64,000 nt of DNA, taken from Firmicutes bacterium CAG:24053_14 (GTDB taxonomy: Bacteria; Bacillota; Clostridia; Oscillospirales; Oscillospiraceae). This document shows, piece after piece, positions 57,821-64,000 of the stretch (the stretch's first letter is position 1; every line of letters begins with the position of its first letter). The stretch lies in assembly GCA_001916715.1 (NCBI GenBank), contig MNSZ01000048.1, forward strand, positions 72,430 to 136,429. Direction: 5' to 3'. Under the pieces are notes generated by a model. That model worked only from the letters and a program-made list of their open reading frames with translations. It did not search any database and was not told the origin of the DNA. A program made the translations under genes and the position numbers.

Positions 57821-59547
57821 TTTCTCAGGCCTTCCGCATATTCGGAATATTTTGCGATCTTAGCGTCGCATTCGGCTTTATCCGCACCCTTGCAGAGGAT
57901 ATAGACCTTGACCTTCGGCTCCGTGCCGGACGGGCGGACGATGAAGCTCGTTCCGTCGGCAAGCTCGAAATACAGAACGTTCGAGCCCTTTATCGGGGTC
58001 TGACCCATAACGCCAAGCTCGGGAACCTTTATGCTGCCGTCGGAATAGTCGCGCAGCCTGAACACCTCGACGCCGGCGATCTGCTTCGGCGGATTGCCGC
58101 GAAGCTTAGCCATAAGATCTTTCATCTTAACTATGCCGTCAAGTCCGGGCATAACAAGATTGAGCGTCTTTTCGGCGTAGCGGCCGTACTTTTCGTACAG
58201 GCTTTCCATTGCCTGGCTGAGATTCATGCCCTTATCGTGATAGTAAGCGGCCATTTCGGCTACCATCATCGACGCTGTTACTGCGTCCTTATCGCGGACA
58301 TAGTCACCCATCATATAGCCGTAGCTTTCCTCATAGGCGAAGATATATTTATAGCTTCCGGCCTTTTCCCACTGCGCGATACGCTCGGCCATAAATTTAA
58401 AGCCGGTGAAGGTATCCTCAAAGTGAACTCCGTTGGTCTCGGCAACGGCCTTTGCCATCTCGGTGGTTACGATACTCTTTACAGCGCCTGCATTCTCCGG
58501 CAGAGTTCCGGCTGCCTTGCGCGCATTTATGACATAGTCGAGCAGCAGAACGCCGAGCTGGTTGCCGGTGATGGAGATATAATCCCCACCTGAGCGCACC
58601 ATAACGCCTATGCGGTCAGAATCGGGATCGGTTCCGATTATAAGATCGCTGCCGACCTTCTTTGCAAGATCGACCGCAAGATAAAAGCCCTCGGGATTTT
58701 CGGGGTTCGGGCTTTCGACCGTGGGGAAGTTTCCGTCAATGACCATCTGCTCGGGTACGGGGTACAGCTGAGTTATGCCCAGTCTGCGCAGAGCCTCGGG
58801 AACGAGCTTATAGCCTGCGCCGTGGAACGGAGTGTAGACTATCTTAAGCTCCGGAGCTACCTTAGCTACGAGGGGCTTGTTTATAGCCTGTCCGAGCACA
58901 CACTCGAGATATGCCTCGTCGGTCTCGGTTCCTATAAGCTCAATCTTACCCTGAGACACGGCTTCGTCAAAGTCGCAGCTGACAAAGTCATCGAATATAT
59001 CGATCTTGCTCATCTGCTCGGCGATCGCCTCAGCGTGCTGCGGCGGAAGCTGAGCGCCGTCCGACCAATATACCTTGTAGCCGTTATACTCCTTGGGGTT
59101 GTGAGATGCGGTTATATTAAGACCGGCAGTGGTTCCGTAGTAGCGCACGGCGAAGCTCAGCTCAGGAGTCGGACGCAGAGCGTCAAAAATGCGCACATGG
59201 ATGCCGTTTGCGGCCATAACGCATGCAGCCTCATGAGCAAAAAGCTCGCTGTTGTTGCGGCAGTCAAAGCAGATGGCTATGCCCTTTTTCATTGCCTCCT
59301 CGCCCTCGGCCTTGATGACGTTTGCAAACGCCTGGGTGGCGTGGCGGATGATGTGGACATTCATCTGATGCAGACCGAGCTTCATTGTTCCGCGCAGTCC
59401 GGCAGTGCCGAACTCGAGCGGCGCAAAAAAGCGGCTCTCGATTTCTTTTTCGTCGTTTGCTATTGAGTTGAGCTCCTCCCATTCGGACTCGCTCAGTGCG
59501 GGGCTGTCCAGCCAGCGCTGGTACTCTTCCTTATAATTCCTCGTCAT
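57817..59547 (-). CDS. Phosphoglucomutase/phosphomannomutase (alpha-D-phosphohexomutase)
   Basis: The 576-residue protein interconverts hexose 1- and 6-phosphates. The phosphoserine loop is TASHNPKEYNGYK, the metal loop GTDPDSDRIGV, the sugar-specificity loop AYEESYGYM and the phosphate-binding end VRPSGTEPKVKVYI. At this length it resembles clostridial phosphoglucomutases (PgcA type). It starts after GGAGCG within a DUF2007-like gene (17-bp overlap) and ends at the chrA start. Confidence 0.92.
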   Translation of the reverse strand: MTRNYKEEYQRWLDSPALSESEWEELNSIANDEKEIESRFFAPLEFGTAGLRGTMKLGLHQMNVHIIRHATQAFANVIKAEGEEAMKKGIAICFDCRNNSELFAHEAACVMAANGIHVRIFDALRPTPELSFAVRYYGTTAGLNITASHNPKEYNGYKVYWSDGAQLPPQHAEAIAEQMSKIDIFDDFVSCDFDEAVSQGKIELIGTETDEAYLECVLGQAINKPLVAKVAPELKIVYTPFHGAGYKLVPEALRRLGITQLYPVPEQMVIDGNFPTVESPNPENPEGFYLAVDLAKKVGSDLIIGTDPDSDRIGVMVRSGGDYISITGNQLGVLLLDYVINARKAAGTLPENAGAVKSIVTTEMAKAVAETNGVHFEDTFTGFKFMAERIAQWEKAGSYKYIFAYEESYGYMMGDYVRDKDAVTASMMVAEMAAYYHDKGMNLSQAMESLYEKYGRYAEKTLNLVMPGLDGIVKMKDLMAKLRGNPPKQIAGVEVFRLRDYSDGSIKVPELGVMGQTPIKGSNVLYFELADGTSFIVRPSGTEPKVKVYILCKGADKAECDAKIAKYSEYAEGLRK

Positions 59548-59854
59548 ATTCTGCGCTCCCTTCGCTTAAATTGACAGCGTCCTCATACATTGTCTTAGGT
59601 ACATATATTTCAACACCCGTGCCGCTTGTCCCGAGGATCAGGCGGCCGAAATCGCCGTCGTTCGGATACTGTCTTATGCACGGAATGCCATATGCCTCAA
59701 GTAAGTTTACTATCATCTCGTCGCTGATGTCAAGACACTTGCAATGTGTAAGGAAAACAGGCTCTATAGGCTCGCCGTTTTCGTCCTTCGGCCACTTTTT
59801 GAGAAGATCGCCGGTGAGCTTTCTTCCCCATTCGAGCTTAACTTTTTCGTCCAT
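59531..59854 (-). CDS. DUF2007-like putative signal transducing protein
   Basis: The 107-residue protein contains FLTHCKCLDISDEMIVNLLEAYGIPCI and YVPKTMYEDAVNLS, a pattern like the DUF2007 family (small ferredoxin-like fold). The function is not established. GGAGGGCAG precedes the ATG and the gene overlaps phosphoglucomutase by 17 bp. The assignment rests on pattern only. Confidence 0.6.
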   Translation of the reverse strand: MDEKVKLEWGRKLTGDLLKKWPKDENGEPIEPVFLTHCKCLDISDEMIVNLLEAYGIPCIRQYPNDGDFGRLILGTSGTGVEIYVPKTMYEDAVNLSEGSAEYDEEL

Positions 59855-59866
59855 TACTGCCCTCCG

Positions 59867-60349
59867 TTATTTATGATATCTCGATCCTTCGAGGATTTTG
59901 AAGCTGCGGTAGATCTGCTCGGCGAGCATAACTCGCGCAAGATGGTGCGGAAAGGTCATTTCGCTCATGCCAAGGCGCATGTCCGCGCGCTGCTTAATTT
60001 TAGGCGACAGGCCGAACGAGCCGCCGACGACAAAGCACAGCCTTCCCCTTCCGGAAACGGCAAGTTCGTTTATCCTCCGCGCAAAATCCTCGCTTTTAAG
60101 CTGCCTGCCCTCGACGCACATTGCAATAACGTAAGCGTCCTTACCTATTGCACGCTCAATATCTCCGGCTTCCTTATCCAGCGCCGCGGCTATCTCCTTA
60201 TCTGACGGAGAAGCACCCAACTTTGTTTCATTCAGCTCAATACATTCAAATTTACAGTAGGCCGACAGGCGCTTGGAATACTCGGCGAATGCATCAACAT
60301 AAAACTGCTCTCTGAGCTTGCCGACGCATATGAGTCTTATGCTAAGCAT
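59867..60349 (-). CDS. rlmH: 23S rRNA (pseudouridine(1915)-N(3))-methyltransferase
   Basis: RlmH is a SPOUT enzyme acting on the assembled 70S ribosome. The 160-residue protein starts LSIRLICVGKLREQFY and has CVEGRQLKSEDFA, FVVGGSFGLSP and MTFPHHLARVMLAEQIYRSFKILEG with the terminal YHK, all typical. It overlaps the WalJ-like gene by 13 bp. Confidence 0.96.
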   Translation of the reverse strand: MLSIRLICVGKLREQFYVDAFAEYSKRLSAYCKFECIELNETKLGASPSDKEIAAALDKEAGDIERAIGKDAYVIAMCVEGRQLKSEDFARRINELAVSGRGRLCFVVGGSFGLSPKIKQRADMRLGMSEMTFPHHLARVMLAEQIYRSFKILEGSRYHK

Positions 60350-61122
60350 TTTAACCTCTCTCCCGCCTCGACTGCAAGCATATTATTTGCCGTAGCAACA
60401 CTTATTTGCACGTTTTTAACGGAAACGGCGGTGCTGACAGTGCCGTACGCAAGCTCAGGCGTATTGTTATCGCGGCTCAAGTGCCCTAATATTATATGCT
60501 TTGTTCCGTGTTTTGCAAGATGTTCAGCTAAAATTCCGCTGTCGTCATTTGACAAATGCCCTGTGGGCGCAAGTATTCTGCGCTTCAAAAAATACGGATA
60601 CGCTCCGTTTTTGAGCATTGCAATATCATGATTTGCCTCAATAAGCGCAGTATCCGCGCCTTCAAGCCCGGCAATAAGCTCATCGTTTATGCTGCCGGTA
60701 TCGGTTGCAAAGCCTAAGGTTTCCTCGCCTTCAAAGCGATAGCCGACGCTGTAAGCGGCATCGTGCATGGTTCTAAAGCAGCTGACCTCAACGCCGCCGA
60801 GGGAGAGCCTATCATCTTCGGGTATGTAGTTTAAATTGCTTTTTATCTCCGGTTTTACCCGGCAAAGCTCCTCACATAGGGGCTTTGGAGCAAATATACT
60901 CAGGTCGTGATGCTTAATGAGCATAGAAAGCCCGGAAATGTGATCGGAGTGCTCATGTGTTATGAGCACTCCGCACAGATCCTGCGGAGCAAGTCCGAGC
61001 TGCGCAAGAGCCGCAACGGTCCTGCGCATGGATATCCCCGCATCTATAAGTATATTCGCTTTGCCCTCAGAAACGAGGCTGCAATTGCCTGAAGAACCGC
61101 TGGCGAAAGTTACTATACGCAT
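60337..61122 (-). CDS. MBL-fold hydrolase, YycJ/WalJ-like
   Basis: The 261-residue metallo-beta-lactamase-fold protein has SGSSGNCSLV, the HEHSDH metal motif (ITHEHSDHISGL), FATDTG and ILGHLSRDNN. This matches YycJ/WalJ, a putative 5' nuclease linked to wall or cell-division phenotypes in several Firmicutes. It lies between murA and rlmH; in Bacillus yycJ and rlmH are also close. A walK/walR pair is not in the window. Confidence 0.87.
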   Translation of the reverse strand: MRIVTFASGSSGNCSLVSEGKANILIDAGISMRRTVAALAQLGLAPQDLCGVLITHEHSDHISGLSMLIKHHDLSIFAPKPLCEELCRVKPEIKSNLNYIPEDDRLSLGGVEVSCFRTMHDAAYSVGYRFEGEETLGFATDTGSINDELIAGLEGADTALIEANHDIAMLKNGAYPYFLKRRILAPTGHLSNDDSGILAEHLAKHGTKHIILGHLSRDNNTPELAYGTVSTAVSVKNVQISVATANNMLAVEAGERLKCLA

Positions 61123-61125
61123 ATT

Positions 61126-62430
61126 TTATCCTATCGAAATCACTTTATCATGCAGCTCAGGCTCGTCGGGGTAATCGACGATGCTGATATCTGCTCCGAG
61201 CTTTCTGAGCTTGCCTACGAAATTCTCATAGCCGCGCTCAATGAAATGTATATCCTCAATTTCGGTCTTTCCGCTTGCGCACAGGCCGGCAATGACCATT
61301 GCAGCGCCTGCTCTCAAATCGCAGGCCATAACCGGCGCACCGGTGAGCTTTGCGCCGCCTTCAAATATCGCAATGCGGCCGTCAACCTGAATATCGGCGC
61401 CCATTTTGCGCAGCTCATTGACGTATTTGAAGCGGTTATCGTAAATTCCCTCGGTTATGACGCTCGTTCCGTTCGCCATACAAAGCAGAGCGCCCATCTG
61501 CGGCTGCATATCGGTCGGAAATCCGGGATAAGGCAGAGTCTTGACGTTTGCCTTGCGCAGGTGGCCGTTGCCCTTTACGAGAACGCAGTCCTCGTATTCC
61601 TGAACGATCGTGCCTGTTTCGCGCAGCTTTGCCGAAATGCACTCAAGGTGCTTGGGAATGACGTTCTTGACAAGAACCTCGCCGCCGGTAGCTGCTGCGG
61701 CTACCATATATGTTCCGGCCTCAATCTGGTCGGGAATGATTGAATAGCTGCCGCCGTGGAGCCTGTCAACTCCGTTGACCTTCACGGTATCCGTGCCTGC
61801 TCCGCGGACATCCGCGCCCATGGAGTTTAAGAAGTTTGCAAGGTCAACAATATGCGGCTCTCTTGCCGCGTTTTCGATTATCGTCCTGCCGCTTGCCATG
61901 GTGGCCGCAAGGATGATATTCATCGTTGCGCCGACAGATACTTTATCAAGATATATCTTTGCTCCGTGAAGTCTGCCGTCGGTCGCCTCGGCATAAACGA
62001 AGCCGTTGCGGACATCGACATCCGCACCAAGGGCGTTCATGCCCTTTATATGCTGGTCGATGGGGCGAACGCCGAAGTTGCATCCGCCGGGCATAGTTGT
62101 TTTTGCGCTGCCGAATCTGCCGAGCATTGCGCCGATGAGATAATAAGATGCGCGGATCTTGCGCATAAGCTCAAAGGGAGCGTCGCAAAATCTTACGTTG
62201 CGGCTGTCTATCTCTATAGTGCCGGGACAGATCATTCTGACCTCGGCGCCGAGCTGGGTCAATATTGTAAGGAGCATGTCGGTATCGCTGATCTGCGGCA
62301 TATTTTCTATGCGGCAGATGCCGTCAACCATCAGTGCGGCCGGAATTATCGCGACCGCCGCGTTTTTTGCTCCACTTATATCAACCTCGCCCTGAAGCGG
62401 TTTTCCACCGTTTATGACGTACTTTTCCAT
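61126..62430 (-). CDS. murA: UDP-N-acetylglucosamine 1-carboxyvinyltransferase (second copy)
   Basis: The 434-residue enzyme has K22-N23 (SGAKNAAVAI) and Cys117 (PGGCNFGVRPI), and ends PDEPELHDKVISIG. It is closer to the canonical MurA opening (YVINGGKPLQGEVDISGAKNA) than the dcw copy. Many Firmicutes carry two paralogues (murAA and murAB); which this is was not settled. It heads a run with the WalJ-like gene and rlmH. A promoter with TATAAT is predicted at 62470-62498. Confidence 0.95.
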   Translation of the reverse strand: MEKYVINGGKPLQGEVDISGAKNAAVAIIPAALMVDGICRIENMPQISDTDMLLTILTQLGAEVRMICPGTIEIDSRNVRFCDAPFELMRKIRASYYLIGAMLGRFGSAKTTMPGGCNFGVRPIDQHIKGMNALGADVDVRNGFVYAEATDGRLHGAKIYLDKVSVGATMNIILAATMASGRTIIENAAREPHIVDLANFLNSMGADVRGAGTDTVKVNGVDRLHGGSYSIIPDQIEAGTYMVAAAATGGEVLVKNVIPKHLECISAKLRETGTIVQEYEDCVLVKGNGHLRKANVKTLPYPGFPTDMQPQMGALLCMANGTSVITEGIYDNRFKYVNELRKMGADIQVDGRIAIFEGGAKLTGAPVMACDLRAGAAMVIAGLCASGKTEIEDIHFIERGYENFVGKLRKLGADISIVDYPDEPELHDKVISIG

Positions 62431-62469
62431 ATGTTACACCTTTCATAGGTACTGACGTACCGGTTTGTT

Positions 62470-62498
62470 ATTATAGCATAGCGCATATGCAAAGGCAA
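62470..62498 (-). promoter_or_regulatory. Putative promoter of murA (second copy)
   Basis: TTGCCT (62493-62498), 17-bp spacer and TATAAT (62470-62475) on the minus strand, 40 bp before the start codon. Confidence 0.55.
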
Positions 62499-62521
62499 TT
62501 AGCAATGTAAACAAATCGTAA

Positions 62522-63064
62522 CTATTTCTCGCTCTCAAGCAGGCGTTTTGCCTTGAGAACGGCGATGATGGTTTTGCCGTCGGCGATCTTTCCGTCCATG
62601 ACAAGCTGCACAAGCTCATCGATGTGGTGCTTTTCGACGCTCAGAAACTCGCCCTCGTCAAGATGGCTCTTGCCGCGGTGAAGTCCGCGCGCGAGATATA
62701 TGTGCAGCGTTTCGGTCGAAAATCCGGGCGACGAATAGTCCTGGCCGAGACTTATGATCTCATCGGCGGTAAAGCCCGTTTCCTCAGAGAGCTCACGCAC
62801 CGCGCACTCGTACGGATCCTCGCCGTATTCGAGCTTGCCGGCAGGCGCTTCAAGCAGCTCCTTCTGGAACGGATAACGAAACTGCCTTACGCAATAGCAA
62901 TAGCCCTCGTCGTCGATCGGCAGTATAGTCGCGCCGCCCGGATGCTCAACTACCTCGCGCTTTACGATGCTTCCGTCGCACAGCTCGGCGTGGTCAAGAC
63001 GAACATTCACAATGACGCCGCGATACTTTTCTTCACTATCTATTTTCTTCTCAATATAGCTCAT
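62522..63064 (-). CDS. Nudix hydrolase, ADP-ribose pyrophosphatase-like
   Basis: The 180-residue product has the Nudix box starting GKLEYGEDPYECAVRELSEE (76 onward), the preceding LPIDDEGYCYCVRQFRYPF strand and QDYSSPGFSTETLHIYLARG. The SPGFS motif after the Nudix box and a proline about 15 residues on are typical of ADP-ribose pyrophosphatase (NudF). It should hydrolyse ADP-ribose to AMP and ribose 5-phosphate. It reads as a single gene. Confidence 0.9.
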   Translation of the reverse strand: MSYIEKKIDSEEKYRGVIVNVRLDHAELCDGSIVKREVVEHPGGATILPIDDEGYCYCVRQFRYPFQKELLEAPAGKLEYGEDPYECAVRELSEETGFTADEIISLGQDYSSPGFSTETLHIYLARGLHRGKSHLDEGEFLSVEKHHIDELVQLVMDGKIADGKTIIAVLKAKRLLESEK

Positions 63065-63273
63065 AATGCGCCTCGGGAAAAATAATTATCTGCTTTACAT
63101 AATGCTAAAATAGTATAGCACCTTCTTTGTGATATTTCCATAATTTTTGTATAGAAAATCAAAAAAAATTCCGCTAAACTATGCTTTGTTAACGAAATTT
63201 TGTGAGCTGTTATTCAATTTGATTGAGTTTTGTTCCCAAAACGTAAATTTGTTAAATTCAGGAGCGAGATATT

Positions 63274-63486
63274 ATGTTATCTGATGAAGCTGCTGCGCTT
63301 CTTTTTAATGATAAGGAGCTTACAAACGAGGAGATATCAGGCCTTTTTGACGATTGTTCGGGCGGCATTGAGGCCGACGTTTTTACATATGGTGGGCGCA
63401 CTCTTATACTCGCACACGCGGGCGAACCGCTGCGCAGCAGGTTCTCTGCGCAAATGCGCGTCAAAAGAAAAAGCCGCACACGATAA
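63274..63486 (+). CDS. Small hypothetical protein (70 aa)
   Basis: The ORF has a good ribosome binding site (CAGGAGCGAG, 5 nt before the ATG). The product is acidic at the start (LSDEAAALLFNDKELTNEEISGL) and strongly basic at the end (MRVKRKSRTR). No domain is recognised. Its stop codon sits in the loop of the hairpin at 63472-63497, which is also the minus-strand terminator of the gene beyond. It may be real or a chance ORF; similar size and ribosome binding site are the only evidence. Confidence 0.4.
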   Translation: MLSDEAAALLFNDKELTNEEISGLFDDCSGGIEADVFTYGGRTLILAHAGEPLRSRFSAQMRVKRKSRTR

Positions 63487-63497
63487 AGTGTGCGGCT
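63472..63497 (-). terminator. Terminator of the phosphofructokinase gene
   Basis: A 10-bp stem AGCCGCACAC/GTGTGCGGCT (63472-63481 with 63488-63497) is followed on the minus strand by TTTTTCTTTT, 13 bp after the stop codon of the gene at 63510. Confidence 0.85.
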
Positions 63498-63509
63498 AAA
63501 TCATATGTT

Positions 63510-64000
63510 TCAGACCGTTACTTCCTGTGAAGCGTAGATCTTTTTGAGCTTTGCATATCTGGGCAGACCGTCCTCATAAACGGCATCGCTCTCGCCCTGG
63601 ATAAGCGGCAGAGCATAGTTTATGAAGTCCTCGGTCACGAAGTTGCCCTCGGCGTTTATCCACTCTGTCGGAACGGTTTTTTCGCGGTTTGCAACAGCCT
63701 CAAGGTCAATGAGGGTCGGCACGCAGCGATACTGTCCGCCCTCGGTGTCTCTGCCGAAGGCAGCCATCTTTCCGCTTACGCCGCTCAGCGCCGATTCAAC
63801 GGCAAAGCGACCGGCCATTTCGGCCTCGGCAATATCGGTGGCGGAAGCCTGATGCGCCGCTGCTCTCTGCAAAAGGCTAAGCTCAATGCCGCGGACTTTA
63901 ACTCCGATGCGCTGGTGGAGAACCGATGCGAGCATTACAGCAAGGCCGCCGAGCTGCACATGCCCAAAGCCGTCGTTTGACGAGGTCTTGGCCTCGGAAA
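63510..64000 (-). CDS. 6-phosphofructokinase (PPi-type), C-terminal part
   Basis: The gene enters from the right edge; 163 residues of the C-terminal part are visible, reading SEAKTSSNDGFGHVQLGG at its start. The blocks GVKVRGIELSLLQRAAAHQASATD and VSGKMAAFGRD match the pyrophosphate-dependent branch of phosphofructokinases. It stops at 63510 before a terminator. The nucleotide or PPi-binding N-terminal motifs that would decide the phosphoryl donor lie outside the window. Confidence 0.85.
   Translation of the reverse strand, partial: SEAKTSSNDGFGHVQLGGLAVMLASVLHQRIGVKVRGIELSLLQRAAAHQASATDIAEAEMAGRFAVESALSGVSGKMAAFGRDTEGGQYRCVPTLIDLEAVANREKTVPTEWINAEGNFVTEDFINYALPLIQGESDAVYEDGLPRYAKLKKIYASQEVTV

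Noticed and set aside
62448..62461. GGTAC-TGAC-GTACC palindrome before the second murA.
   Set aside because: Short arms, no partner regulator nearby and only one copy; could be chance.
1..64000. tRNA, rRNA, CRISPR arrays, insertion sequences or prophage genes.
   Set aside because: None seen by eye: no cloverleaf-like 3' ends, no regularly spaced repeats, no transposase. The only tyrosine recombinase looks like housekeeping XerD.

Overview
The window reads as a chromosomal segment of an endospore-forming, Gram-positive anaerobe of the Clostridia (Oscillospiraceae/Ruminococcaceae-like by gene content and order; this is inference, no search was run). The signs are Firmicutes gene orders (ruvC-ruvA-ruvB with TIGR04086-yajC-tgt-queA; rimP-nusA-ylxR-ylxQ-infB-rbfA; yqfC-yqfD-phoH-ybeY-era-yqzL-recO), sporulation genes (intact sigK, yqfC, yqfD, ylbJ), a mesodiaminopimelate-type MurE, low-GC promoters of the TTGACA/TATAAT type and many Fe-S/flavin enzymes. 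Most genes lie on the minus strand. No tRNA, rRNA, CRISPR array, insertion sequence or prophage was seen.

Layout. 1-1716: ruvB (cut by the window edge), ruvA, ruvC for Holliday junctions. 1904-3547: a lone plus-strand ATP-grasp/BspA-type LRR fusion. 3626-8444: xerD, a membrane protein in the place where spoIIM often sits, a TIGR04086 protein, yajC, tgt and queA (queuosine). 8580-11261: dapA, a UPF0340 protein and a DUF3048 lipoprotein. 11306-18984: the rimP-nusA-ylxR-L7Ae-infB-rbfA-nrnA-truB-ribF translation/ribosome-maturation operon behind a leader with a terminator-like hairpin. 19137-20688: a VanY-like carboxypeptidase and sigK. 20849-24054: a large Fe-S flavoprotein and a His-rich CsoR-type repressor. 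24118-36431: the dcw division/wall cluster (mraZ, rsmH, ftsL, pbp/spoVD, murE, mraY, ftsW, murG, murA, ftsQ, ftsZ), headed by a promoter with three 10-bp-phased MraZ-like boxes. 36595-43682: an accessory acyl-CoA island: an acyl-CoA dehydrogenase and a frameshifted HTH/DRTGG/CBS/hotdog regulator on one strand, and acyl-CoA dehydrogenase-etfB-etfA-CaiB-like CoA-transferase on the other. 43906-55672: coiled-coil protein, broken coaD, rsmD, uvrC, an EamA transporter, HPr, mutS2, recO, yqzL, era, ybeY, phoH, yqfD, yqfC. 55744-64000: ylbJ, a chrA pair (one with a nonsense codon), phosphoglucomutase, a DUF2007-like protein, rlmH, a WalJ-like hydrolase, a second murA, a Nudix hydrolase, a small unknown ORF and the 3' part of a PPi-type phosphofructokinase.

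How it fits together. DapA feeds diaminopimelate to MurE; the two MurA copies, MurG, MraY, FtsW and the PASTA-PBP build the septal wall under FtsZ/FtsL/FtsQ and MraZ control. The acyl-CoA island looks like a self-contained enoyl-CoA reduction module (CoA loading by the CoA-transferase, reduction by the dehydrogenase with electrons from EtfAB), with codon use that suggests high expression. Three genes are disrupted by small lesions (regulator 38235-38238, coaD near 44825-44834, chrA at 57650-57652). These could be true decay or assembly errors; coaD matters most because it is normally essential. I did not find a clear undescribed multi-gene system; the best candidates for new biology are the acyl-CoA island with its palindromic operator, the ATP-grasp/LRR fusion, the hairpin that hides the TIGR04086 ribosome binding site, and the unexplained promoter-bearing gap at 5074-5382.
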